Below are positions 28,583-39,470 of a DNA stretch of 64,000 nt, one piece after another; the first letter of the stretch is position 1, and every line of letters begins with the position of its first letter. Position numbers and translations under genes: made by a program. Source of the DNA: Candidula unifasciata (Eukaryota > Mollusca > Gastropoda > Stylommatophora > Geomitridae); NCBI GenBank assembly GCA_905116865.2, contig CAJHNH020000229.1, positions 240,023 through 304,022 of the forward strand. Direction: 5' to 3'. The notes beneath the pieces were generated by a model. That model did not search any database and was not told the DNA's origin. It saw only the letters and a program-made list of their open reading frames with translations.

Positions 28583-29305
28583 CCTGGCGCCTAGTGGACT
28601 GTCGGCCTGGCACCTAGTGGACTGTCGGCCTGGCACCTAGTGGACTGTCGGCCTGGCACCTAGTGGACTGTGGGGCTGGCACCTAGTGTCCTGTCGGCCT
28701 GGCACCTAGTGGACTGTCAGCCTGGCACCTAGTGGACTGTCGGCCTGGCACCTAGTGGACTGTCGGCCTGGCACCTAGTGGACTGTCGGCCTGGCACCCA
28801 GTGGACTGTCGGCCTGGCACCTAGTGGACTGTCGGCCTGGCACCTAGTGGAATGTCGGCCTGGCACCTAGTGGAATGTCAGCCTGGCACCTAGTGGACTG
28901 TCGGCCTGGCACCTAGTGGACTGTCAGCCTGGCACCTAGTGGACTGTCGGCCTGGCACCTAGTGGACTGTCGGCCTGGCGCCTAGTGGACTTTCGGCCTG
29001 TCACCTAGTGGACTGTCGGCCTGGCACCTAGTGGAATGTCGGCCTGGCACCTAGTGGAATGTCAGCCTGGCACCTAGTGGACTGTCGGCCTGGCACCTAG
29101 TGGACTGTCAGCCTGGCACCTAGTGGACTGTCGGCCTGGCACCTAGTGGACTGTCGGCCTGGCGCCTAGTGGACTTTCGGCCTGTCACCTAGTGGACTGT
29201 CGGCCTGGCACCTAGTGGACTGTCGGCCTGGCACCTAGTGCACTGTCAACCTGGCGCCTAGTGGACTATCGGCCTGTCACCTAGTGGACTGTCGGCCTGT
29301 CACCA
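28583..29305. repeat. 23-bp minisatellite, about 31 copies, with a 184-bp higher-order repeat
   Basis: Unit cggcctggcacctagtggac followed by tgt. A block ending in the variant ctggcgcctagtggacttt recurs with an offset of 184 bp (8 units): cggcctggcg at 28971 and 29155. Confidence 0.97.
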
Positions 29306-29358
29306 TGAATCTGCTGCCAGTGGTCCTCGTACATGCTCATTGTGAGATATACACGAGA

Positions 29359-29402
<44 letters not shown>
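29359..29402. repeat. (CA)n microsatellite
   Basis: About 20 CA units. Confidence 0.97.
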
Positions 29403-29946
<544 letters not shown>

Positions 29947-30022
29947 GTGTGTCTGTGTGTATTGTTTTTCCTCTGTAAAGAAACCTATCTCCACACGAGC
30001 CTACACCAGCCACCTCATCTCT

Positions 30023-30695
30023 AACACCATTTATCCCTTTACAGTGACACTCTAGCACCATTTATCCCTTTACAGTGACACTCTAGCACCATTTATCCCT
30101 TCACAGTGACACTCTAGCACCATTTATCCCTTTACAGTGACACTCTAGCACCATTTATCCCTTTACAGTGACACTCTAGCACCATTTATCCCTTTACAGT
30201 GACACTTTAGCACCATTTATCCCTTTACAGTGACACTCTAACACCATTTATCCCTTTACAATGACACTCTAGTACCATTTATCCCTTTACAGTGACACTC
30301 TAGCACCGTTTAGCACACTCTATACAGTGATACTCTAGCACACCCTATACAGTGACACTCTAGCAACCCCTATACAGTGACACTCTAGCACACCCTATAC
30401 AGTGGCACTCTAGCACACCCTATACAGTGACACTCTAGCACACCCTATACAGTGACACTCTAGCACACCCTATACAGTGACACTCTAGCACACCCTATAC
30501 AGTGACACTCTAGCACCATTTATCCTCTTACAGTGACAGTCTAGCACACCCTTTACAGTGACACTCTAGCACACCCTATACAGTGACACTCTAGCACACC
30601 CTATACAGTGATACTCTAGCACGCCCTATACAGTGACACTCTAGCACACCCTATACAGTGACACTCTAGCACACCCTTAACAGTGACACTCTAGA
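30023..30695. repeat. 31-bp to 25-bp compound minisatellite, about 24 copies
   Basis: The left part has 31-bp units (accatttatccctttacagt plus gacactctagc). From about 30308 the unit is shortened to 25 bp (acaccctatacagtgacact plus ctagc). The two forms share cagtgacactctagc, so one derives from the other by an internal change. Confidence 0.95.
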
Positions 30696-30714
30696 AAACA
30701 ACAGTTTTGGCATG

Positions 30715-33700
30715 ACGCCTATGTATAGCACCGTCCCCCACAATTTACTCACTCATGTATAGCACCGTGCCCCACAATCTACTCACTCATGTATAGCACC
30801 GTGCCCCACAATCTACTCACTCATGTATAGCACCGTGCCCCCACAATCAACTCACTCATGTATAGCACCGTCCCCCACAGTTTACTCACTCATATATAGC
30901 ACCACCCCCACAATCTACTCACTCATGTATAGCATCGTGCCCCACAAATTACTCACTCAAGTATAGCACCGTTCCCCACAATCTACTCACTCAAGTATAG
31001 CACCGTGCCCCACAATCTACTCACTCATGTATAGCACCGTGCCCCACAATCTACTCACTCATGTATAGAACCGTGCCACACAATCTACTCACTCGTGTAT
31101 AGCACCGTTCCCCACAATCTACTCACTCATGTATAGCACCGTGCCCCACAATCTACTCACTCATGTATAGCACCGTTCCACACAATCTACTCACTCATGT
31201 ATAGCACCGAGCCCCACAATCTACTCACTCATGTATAGCACCGTGCCCCACAATCTACTCACTCCTGTATAGCACCGAGCCCCACAATCTACTCACTCAT
31301 GTATAGCACCGTGCCCCACAATCTACTCACTCATGTATAGCACCTTTCCACACAATCTACTCACTCATGTATAGCACTGAGCCCCACAATCTACTCACTA
31401 ATGTATAGCACCGTGCCCCACAATCTACTCACTCATGTATAGCACCGTAGCCCACAATCTACTCACTCATGTATAGCACCGTGCCACACAATCTACTCAC
31501 TCGTGTATAGCACCGTTCCCCACAATCTACTCACTCATGTATAGCACCGTGCCCCACAATCTACTCACTCATGTATAGCACCGTTCCACACAATCTACTC
31601 ACTCATGTATAGCACCGTTCCACACAATCTACTCACTCATGTATAGCACCGTGCCCCACAATCTACTCACTCATGTATAGCACCGAGCCCCACAATCTAC
31701 TCACTCATGTATAGCACCGAGCCCCACAATCTACTCACGCATGTATAGCACCGAGCCCCACAATCTTCTCACTCATGTATAGCACCGTGCCCCACAATCT
31801 ACTCACTCATGTATAGCACCGAGCCCCACAATCTACTCACTCATGTATAGCACCGTGCCCCACAATCTACTCACTCATGTATAGCACCGTCCCCCACAAT
31901 CTACTCACTCATGTATAGCACCGTCCCCCACAGTTTACTCACTCATGTATAGCACCGTTCCCCACAATTTACTCACTCAAGTATAGCACCGTGCCCCACA
32001 ATCTACTCACTCGTGTATAGCACCGTTCCACACAATCTACTCACTCGTGTATAGCACCGTGCCCCACAATCTACTCACTCGTGTATAGCACCGTGCCCCA
32101 CAATCTACTCACTCATGTATAGCACCGTCCCCCACAATCTACTCACTCATGTATAGCACCGTCCCCCACAGTTTACTCACTCATGTATAGCACCGTTCCC
32201 CACAATCTACTCACTCGTGTATAGCACCGTGCCCCACAATCTACTCACTCGTGTATAGCACCGTTCCACACAATCTACTCACTCGTGTATAGCACCGTGC
32301 CCCACAATCTACTCACTCGTGTATAGCACCGTGCCCCACAATCTACTCACTCATGTATAGCACCGTGCCCCACAATCTACTCACTCATGTATAGCACCGT
32401 TCCACACAATCTACATACTCATGTATAGCACCGTGCCCCACAATCTACTCACTCATGTATAGCACCGTGCCCCACAATCTACTCACTCATATATAGCACC
32501 GTGCCCCACAATCTACTCACTCATGTATAGCACCGAGCCCCACAATCTACTCACTCATGTATAGCACCGAGCCCCACAATCTACTCACTCATGTATAGCA
32601 CCGAGCCCCACAATCTACTCACTCATGTATAGCACCGAGCCCCACAATCTACTCACTCATGTATAGCACCGAGCCCCACAATCTACTCACTCATGTATAG
32701 CACCGTTCCCCACAATCTACTCACTCATGTATAGCACCGTGCCCCACAATCTACTCACTCTTGTATAGCACCGTTCCACACAATCTACTCACTCATGTAT
32801 AGCACCGTTCCACACAATCAACTCACTCATGTATAGCACCGTGCCCCACAATCTACTCACTCATGTATAGCACCGAGCCCCACAATCTACTCACTCATGT
32901 ATAGCACCGAGCCCCACAATCTACTCACTCATGTATAGCACCGAGCCCCACAATCTACTCACTCATGTATAGCACCGAGCCCCACAATCTACTCACTCAT
33001 GTATAGCACCGTGCCTGACAATCTACTCACTCATGTATAGCACCGTTCCCCACAATCTACTCACTCAAGTATAGCACCGTTCCCCACAATTTACTCACTC
33101 ATGTATAGCACCGTTCCCCACAATCTACTCACTCGTGTATAGCACCGTGCCCCACAATCTACTCACTCGTGTATAGCACCGTTCCACACAACCTACTCAC
33201 TCATGTATAGCACCGTTCCACACAATCTACTCACTCATGTATAGCACCGTGCCCCACAATCTACTCACTCATGTATAGCACCGTTCCACACAATCTACTC
33301 ACTCATGTATAGCACCGTGCCCCACAATCTACTCACTCATGTATAGCACCGTGCCCCACAATCTACTCACTCATGTATAGCACCGTGCCCCACAATCTAC
33401 TCACTCATGTATAGCACCGTGCCCTACAATCTACTCACTCATGTATAGCACCGTGCCCCACAATCTACTCACTCATGTATAGCACCGAGCCCCACAATCT
33501 ACTCACTCAAGTAAAGCACTGTTCCCCACAATCTACTCACTTAAGTATAGCACCGTGCTCCACAATCTACTCACTTAAGTATAGCACCGTGCTCCACAAT
33601 CTACTCACTCATGTATAGCACCGTGCCCCACAATCTACTCACTCAAGTATAGCACCGTGCCCCACAATCTACTCACTCGTGTATAGCACCGTTCCCCACA

Positions 33701-33928
33701 ATCTACTCACTCAAGTATAGAACCGTGCTCCACAATCTACTCACTCATGTATAGCACCGTACCCTACAATCTACTCACTCATGTATAGCACCGTTCCCCA
33801 CAATCTACTCACTCAAGTATAGAACCGTGCTCCACAATCTACTCACTAAAGTATAGCATTGTGCCCCACAATCTACTCACTCATGTATAGCACCGTACCC
33901 TACAATCTACTCACTCCTGTATAACACT
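30715..33928. repeat. 34-bp minisatellite, about 94 copies
   Basis: The longest array in the window. Unit tcatgtatagcaccgtgccc followed by cacaatctactcac, with variants gagcccc, gttcccc and gttccac. A block with cgtcccccacaat then cagttt recurs at 31885 and 32123 (238 bp, 7 units), showing block duplication. Confidence 0.98.
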
Positions 33929-34770
33929 CCCCGTCTGGAGACTCCAGAAGAAGAGAGTGAGCGTGGATAGTGCACAATCGACTGGTCGCTAAATCAAAAG
34001 TAAAATCTCTTTGATTGGCACCAGTCTGCAACCACAGGCCAGCCATTCGTGCCCACGGTGGCCAAGTATGATGTGACGTCATGATTGCTGTCTGGGAGCG
34101 GGGAACTGCTGGGAGACACCAGGAGAAAGCCAAAACACGGCAGCAGACGTGCGGGATAACTTTGTTAGCGGAATGTTGTCAGGCAGAGAAGTGGAAGCTT
34201 TGGTGCCAACAGTGGTGATCGTGTTTGTTGTTTGGTGCTCTCCAGTATCGACTGTGAGCGTTTCCTAGATGTAGGTTACTGTGTGCTCACACACGTACAC
34301 ACATATACACACACGCACACACATATATACACCCACGAACACACACACATACACACACGAACAGACGCGCATCTGAGCAGAAACTCCAGAGAAGCATTCA
34401 GCTCACTTCTCAAGAAACATAACTCTAAGACTAACAATCACGAGGAACCACCATATCTCCTTCCATCACACCCACCCACACCCCCGCCCACCCACCCCGC
34501 CAAATCAGATCAGCCACTGATGGCCTGCCTCTTTCCATCTCCTCCTTCATTGCTACCCCGAGAGTGGCCAGGAGACAAAAGAAACAGCAACTCCAGTTCC
34601 AGCCACTTCTGTGTTCCTCTGTCATTTGTTTTAGCGAAGAATCCTTTCACACATGCAGCAATGCGTGGTGACTATTTTAACAGCCCATCCTGCATACAAG
34701 GATATTTTGTGTTCATCTAACCTAGGTGAGGCTAGCATTTCAGCTCAAAAGCCCCTATTCTCTTTCTTAA
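33929..34770. other. Unique spacer with CA-rich segment, no gene seen
   Basis: Interrupted ACAC steps at about 34288-34360. The rest is unique. No protein family recognised. Confidence 0.6.
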
Positions 34771-34772
34771 TT

Positions 34773-34862
34773 ACTGAGAGATAGTCCACGACTCACATCC
34801 GTATGTAGCCACAGGGAAGATGCATGCTCTCAAAATTCTAATTTTTATCTCCTTGCTGGTAA
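34773..34862 (-). pseudogene. LINE reverse-transcriptase C-terminal relic
   Basis: The minus strand reads a short open segment with SKEIKIRILRACIFP followed by VATYGCESWTIS and then a stop. This matches the segment just after the reverse-transcriptase domain of RTE-like non-LTR retrotransposons, where a hydrophobic helix leads into the conserved YGCE-x-WT motif. Stops bound it on both sides and nothing recognisable continues, so it is a small dead fragment. The motif is seen directly; the clade is inferred from family resemblance. Confidence 0.72.
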
Positions 34863-34904
34863 GTTATCCCATCCTCCATATAAATATCACCTAGTAATTG
34901 GATC

Positions 34905-34975
34905 CCCCAAACAGCCATTGACCCGATCCCCCCAACAGCCATTGACCCGATCCCCCCAACAGCCATTGACCCAGT
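34905..34975. repeat. 24-bp repeat, 3 copies
   Basis: Seed cattgacccgatccccccaa followed by cagc, at 24-bp spacing, just outside the LINE relic. Confidence 0.9.
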
Positions 34976-35095
34976 CAACCGATTCTTCCATTGACTTCCC
35001 CTTTCCTGTGTGAAACGGACCAAATAATCCAACACCCGAGCAGCACTGACGGGAACGGGAATTCCCTGAGAACACGACAACTGTTGTGGGCAACA

Positions 35096-35278
35096 TCCTA
35101 TGTCAGGGCTATTCGGGCAAGTTTTCTCGGGGGGCCACAATGTTAATAGCTGCAATAGTTGGCGGGTCAGCGGCCGGAACCCTAGCATAGACATACCCCT
35201 TATACAGTACAGTGTGCAACGATCTGTGGGCCACTTGCACGGCCTCCACGGGCCAGGTTGAATAGCCCTGTCCTAGGG
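35096..35278. mobile_element. Non-autonomous hAT-type MITE (167 bp) with imperfect 8-bp target-site duplication
   Basis: The element runs from 35104 to 35270. It starts cagggctattc and ends gaatagccctg, a perfect 11-bp terminal inverted repeat beginning with the CAGGG typical of hAT elements. Subterminal gggccac and gggccag blocks are also common in hAT elements. The flanking octamers are tcctatgt (35096-35103) and tcctaggg (35271-35278), matching at six of eight positions, as expected for a hAT duplication that has aged. It has no transposase. Confidence 0.8.
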
Positions 35279-35487
35279 AATTATCACAAACATGGATCAC
35301 GAGTGATGCCTCCAGCCATAGAGCCACTCAAGTCTGCCCGGGTCGCTGCAGGTCACCTGGCTGCTTAAAGGTCATCTCTGGCATTCAGACATGCGCCCTC
35401 TGTTGGTGAACAGTTTCCAGGTTCATCTTCTGGCTTCCGCTCAGCAATTTTCATTTCTCACAGGTGCACTCTTTTATTAATCGTCTA

Positions 35488-35488
35488 C

Positions 35489-35570
<82 letters not shown>

Positions 35571-35582
35571 GAAAGAAAGAGA
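35488..35582. repeat. (GA)n microsatellite
   Basis: About 37 GA units grading into gaaa steps. It abuts the 3' end of the dispersed element at 35583. Confidence 0.97.
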
Positions 35583-35712
35583 GAACAAACAAACTTTATT
35601 TTCAAAGGATCACCAATAAGGCATACAGGCCTGTTTTACATTCGGCCCTTCCAAACACCCATCTTTAACACAGTAGTTGTATTTTATCAATAAATCATGT
35701 AATATTCATGAA
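35583..35712 (-). mobile_element. Dispersed retroelement 3' end, copy 2 of 3
   Basis: The minus strand carries taaaatacaactactgtg, then gaagggccgaatgta, then the terminal tttgaaaataaagttt. It aligns closely with 51480-51598 and more distantly with 11522-11640. The microsatellite lies at its 3' end, as in the other copies. Confidence 0.78.
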
Positions 35713-35825
35713 ATAAATGCGGATTATGAATATCAAGTTAAAAGCAAAAGCATGGGTGATAAAATGCATGCGCAGGCTGCCTCTCGCGCACACACACACA
35801 CCACACACACACACATACATATGTG

Positions 35826-36390
35826 TCTGTCTCTATTCCATCTCTGCCCGTCCGTGTCCCACCTCTGCCAGGCTGTGTCCCATCTCTGTCCGTCTCTGTC
35901 CTGTCTCTGCCCGTCTGTGTCCCATCTCTGCCCGTCCGTGTCCCAACTCTGCCCGTCCGTGTCCCGTCTCTGCCCGTCCGTGTCCCATCTCTGCCCGTCC
36001 GTGTCCCGTCTCTGCCCGTTCGTGTTCCGTCTCTGCCCGTTCGTGTTCCATCTCTGCCCGTCCGTGTCCCATCTCTGCCCGTCCGTATCCCATCTCTGCC
36101 CGTCCGTGTCCCATCTCTGCCCGTCCGTGTCCCATCTCTGCCCGTCTGTGTCCCATCTCTGCCCGTCTGTGTCCCATCTCTGCCCGTCTGTGTCCCATCT
36201 CTGCCCGTCCGTGTCCCATCTTTGCCCGTCTGTGTCCCATCTCTGCCCGTCTGTGTCCCGTCTCTGCCCGTCCGTGTCCCATCTCTGTCCGTCCGTGTCC
36301 CATCTCTGCCCGTCCGTGTCCCATCTCTGCCTATCTCTGTCCTGTCTCTGCCCGTCCGTGTCCCATCTCTGCCCGTCCGTGTCCCGTGCT
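35826..36390. repeat. 21-bp minisatellite, about 27 copies
   Basis: Unit ctctgcccgtccgtgtccca followed by t. Being a multiple of three without stops, it is open in several frames on both strands, which gives apparent proteins of 160-300 residues that I do not regard as real. Confidence 0.97.
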
Positions 36391-36459
36391 AGCACCAATC
36401 TGCAAACAAGCGCTGTACATGGCCCGAGTCTTGCCAGCGATGACCACTGAACATTACAG

Positions 36460-36492
36460 TATTTGTCTGTCTGTATGCGTGTCTGTCTGCCG

Positions 36493-36529
<37 letters not shown>

Positions 36530-36550
36530 CCTGTGTGTCTGTATCTCTGT
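36460..36550. repeat. Degenerate (TCTG)n microsatellite
   Basis: TCTG steps with interruptions. Confidence 0.93.
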
Positions 36551-36839
36551 CCACCCACCCCCTCCCCCGGATTCTTTCCGCTTTCGTACAACCATGTATC
36601 TACATAATAATCATAACAAATAAGTGGCTCGCCGGCCGGCACGGTTTATGGTGTTTCACCATATTGCCCGCTCTCCCACAGCGTGTCTCAGGGTGTGTGC
36701 CCACTGTGCCAGCCAGAGAGAGGCGGAGAAATATAATAGTGATGGTGAGAGAAATTAGAGAACAGATGTAAAGAGGGCAACATTGGGGGAGTGGAATAGG
36801 AGAGATGTCTGAGTCATCCACAGGAGTATCAGGGAATGA

Positions 36840-36843
<4 letters not shown>

Positions 36844-36914
<71 letters not shown>

Positions 36915-36916
36915 GG

Positions 36917-36948
<32 letters not shown>

Positions 36949-36954
36949 AAGAGG

Positions 36955-36987
<33 letters not shown>

Positions 36988-36996
36988 GCGGGGGGG
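36844..36996. repeat. (GA)n microsatellite with G-rich interruptions
   Basis: Mostly GA dinucleotides, ending in a run of about ten G. Confidence 0.97.
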
Positions 36997-36999
36997 GGG

Positions 37000-37495
37000 G
37001 GAGACAGATAGATCTCAAGATAATGAAAGAACCACTAACTAGAAGGGAGAATTGATTTTGAAGTGTACGAGTAATGAAAGTCCTGGGTCAGGCATGCAGT
37101 GTCCAACACGGTCATCCCGGGGACGGAGGCGTCAGCTATGGCCAGGACAGCAATGTCTCGCCTGATGTCGGTGAAATTATTGACTGGCATTGATTTGCTA
37201 CCGTAGAGCAGGACAGAAACGCTTGTAGACACCGCGAATAATAGGAGGTGGGAAATGAAATATCGAAACGCTCGCGTGAGAACACACACATACACACACG
37301 CCCGTACACACACACATATACACACATGCACATACACAGGGGCACGCATGTAAGTAGGTCAGTGTGGGCTGGCTGTCCCCAGCCTCTTGGCACCTAGCAC
37401 CGCGAGATGTCTCCCTGGACTTCATTGGTTGAGCAGATCCAGCTGGGTCGTTTGTTGTAGGTGGATCGTCCGCTTGACACTTTGAAAGATGTTTC
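37000..37495. other. Unique spacer, no gene seen
   Basis: Unique sequence with an ACAC-rich stretch at 37281-37340. No gene. Confidence 0.6.
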
Positions 37496-37497
37496 CA

Positions 37498-37640
37498 TGG
37501 CGTCAGATGTATCGCTTTATGTCAGATGTATCCATAGCGTCAGATGTATTCCTTATGTCAGATGTATCCCTTATGTCAGATGTATTCCTTATGTCAGATG
37601 TATTCCTTATGTCTGATGTTTTAGATGTATCTGTTATCAA
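37498..37640. repeat. About 19-bp minisatellite block (left part of the 38.6-39.4 kb array)
   Basis: Units of ccttatgtcagatgtat type, about 7 copies. The unit is the same family as the array right of the Penelope-like element (tccattatgtcaaatgta). Confidence 0.9.
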
Positions 37641-37689
37641 AGCGATGTTTCCCCGTTGTAAATTTGAACAAAGAGGACAAACAAAAGAT

Positions 37690-37736
37690 TGCACAATTTA
37701 TTGCCCGGCATATTTCGCTGTATCTCGTCAGGTACA
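37690..37736 (-). ncRNA. Candidate hammerhead-ribozyme-like motif in the left arm of the Penelope-like element
   Basis: On the minus strand the conserved core CTGACGA (from 37731 down) and GAAA (37716-37713) are both present. The flanks TGTAC (37736-37732) and GTGCA (37694-37690) can pair as a five-base stem I with one wobble. Stem II is weak: a G-C closing pair and then mismatches. Stem III is only UAU/AUA-like. Hammerhead motifs have been reported in the terminal repeats of Penelope-like elements, so the context fits, but activity is doubtful from the sequence alone. Confidence 0.45.
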
Positions 37737-37820
37737 TATGACAGTAACAATTCAGCAAATAAGTGAATCCTTTATAACTGAAGTACAATTTCAATAACGA
37801 TCAAACCTGACTGCCTGTTT

Positions 37821-38550
37821 TTACCAGGGCAGCTGTAAAGACAGAACCATCTCTTTCTGTATACAGAGTTCCGGGTGCAGGTGACGATTTGCGGAAGCTT
37901 CGAGAAATCTTAGCCTTCTGCCATTGGTTGACGTATGAAGGATTTGAAATGCGTTGTCTTAGCTACCACGTGACCAGATTTTAGAAGATGGCGTGCTATT
38001 GCAGAGGGGTGATCTTTGCGGCCAGTATTCTCATTCTGAATATTTTGCATGGCTTTTTCCACCCATACTGGGATGTGCTCAGCGACTTGTTTCTCCCGGC
38101 GTCGATCAGTTCTGCCCACATAAGCAGCTAAGCAGCTAAGTTTATATTTGTAGATACAATTTGACTTGGCGTACGTCGACACTGGTTGTTTCACCGAGGG
38201 CGTTGTCACGGGGGTAGTTTTAAACCTGATAATTGGCAAAGCGTTTGACTGACTGCTGTTTTGGAGCGGGTCGTATAGCCGTTTCATAACGTCATCCCCT
38301 CGATAGGTTAGATGTATGTAGACTTGTTGTTTGGGGACTGACGTTTCTGTAGTAGTTGGTTGAGGAGACTGGCAGTGGCGTTCAATAAATCCAACTAGGT
38401 ATGCGTTCAATAATAACATTTGTTGAGGGTTTCTAGTACAGACTGTAGCGTATCGCTGGAGCAAATCTTTCTAGCGCGTTTGAATAATGTGCGTACTAGG
38501 ACACGTTTGTACTGGATGAGTGCAAAACTATTAAAGTTCCTGTAGTATGC
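37821..38550 (-). pseudogene. Penelope-like element polyprotein C-terminus with GIY-YIG endonuclease domain (frameshifted)
   Basis: Three minus-strand segments in different frames join into one recognisable product. Segment 1 (about 38550-38410) gives the post-reverse-transcriptase linker, with NFNSFALIQYKR and then VRTLFKRARKICSSDTL. Segment 2 (about 38430-37913) has NAYLVGFIERHC, a YRGDDV stretch, and the GIY-YIG domain: CIYKYKLSCLAAYVGRTDRR, then EHIPVWV, SAIARHLLKSGH and HFKSF. Segment 3 (about 37930-37821) ends with LRFLEA and the family's typical CIQKEMVLSLQLPW, then a TAA stop. One frameshift lies near 38410-38430 and another near 37925. In living elements the GIY-YIG domain nicks target DNA for primed reverse transcription. 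Here the coding frame is broken and the catalytic reverse-transcriptase part is missing, so this copy is dead, although the short damage list suggests moderate age. Assignment to the Penelope-like group is firm; the subfamily is not determined. Confidence 0.85.
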
Positions 38551-38593
38551 ACCTGACGAGATACAGCGAGATATACTAGGTAATAAATTGTGC
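38549..38593 (+). ncRNA. Candidate hammerhead-like motif, right arm (core damaged)
   Basis: Inverted copy of the left-arm motif. CTGACGAG lies at 38553-38560, and the second core block is GAGA rather than GAAA at 38568-38571. Stem I is GCAC (38549-38552) with GTGC (38590-38593), a perfect four-base pairing, whereas the left arm has a wobble at the equivalent place. The change in the GAAA block would be expected to abolish cleavage. Confidence 0.4.
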
Positions 38594-38611
38594 TATCTAT
38601 TGCTGTTTCTG

Positions 38612-39375
38612 TTATGTCAAATGTATCCATTATGTCAGATGTATCCTTTATGTCAAATGTATCCATTATGTCAAATGTATCCATTATGTTAAATGTATCC
38701 ATTATGTCAAATGTATCCATTATGTCAGATTATCCATTATGTCAAATGTATCCTTTATGTCAAATGTATCCATTATGACAAATGTATCCTTTATGTCAAT
38801 TGTATCCATTATGTCAAATGTATCCATTATGTCAAATGTATCCATTATGTCAAATGTATCCATTATGTCAAATGTATCCATTATGTCAAATGTACCCATT
38901 ATATCAAATGTATCAATTATGTCAAATGTATCCATTATGTCAAATGTATCGATTATGTCAGATGTATCCATTATGTCAAATGTATCCATTATGTCAAATG
39001 TATTCATTATGTCAGATGTATCCATTATGTCAAATGTATCCATTATGTCAAATGTATCCTTTATGTCAAATGTATCCATTATGTCAAATGTATCTATTAT
39101 GTAAAATGTATCCATTATGTCAGATGTATCCATTATGTCAGATTATCCATTATGTCAAATGTATCGATTATGTCAGATGTATCGATTATGTCAAATGTAT
39201 CCATTATGTCAAATGTATCCATTATGTCAAATGTATCCATTATGTCAAATGTATCCATTATGTCAGATGTATCCATTATGTCAGATGTATCCATTATGTC
39301 AGATGTATCCATTATGTCAAATGTATCCATTATGTCAAATGTATCCATTATGTCAAATGTATCCATTATGTCAGG
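38612..39375. repeat. 18-bp minisatellite, about 42 copies
   Basis: Unit ccattatgtcaaatgtat with aga, ttt and gat variants. Because the unit is 18 bp and stop-free, it reads as hexapeptide repeats in several frames of both strands; I treat these as non-coding. Confidence 0.97.
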
Positions 39376-39382
39376 TCTATGC

Positions 39383-39470
39383 CAGTGTTTTCCAAACATA
39401 TCAACCCTACCACCCCTTTATAGTTAAAGACAAATCGCCCAGTGCCCTTTCCCTTACCTTTCTAACCCAC
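39383..39470 (+). mobile_element. Possible hAT-element terminus
   Basis: It begins cagtgttttccaaac and continues with a caccccttta stretch, a pattern typical of hAT-type 5' ends, and it starts eight bases after the 18-bp array ends. I could not find the opposite terminus or the second copy of the flanking octamer, so this may be a solo end or a coincidence. Confidence 0.35.

Larger units (their letters stand above)
37690..38593 (-). mobile_element. Penelope-like element, 3' part with inverted terminal arms
   Basis: The segment between two inverted arms of about 50 bp (37690-37744 and 38541-38593) codes on the minus strand for the C-terminal part of a Penelope-like retroelement polyprotein. 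The arms match each other closely in inverted orientation over gcacaatttatt and the following ctgtatctcgtcagg. In this family the terminal repeats (pLTRs) can lie in direct or inverted orientation, and 5' truncation is usual. The upstream reverse-transcriptase core is absent. Both arms carry a hammerhead-like core (see the separate entries). The element lies between two blocks of one minisatellite family. Confidence 0.82.

Noticed and set aside
35717..36607. Frames of 160-296 codons in five frames
   Set aside because: The 21-bp array and flanking TCTG repeat; no frame is favoured by substitution pattern.
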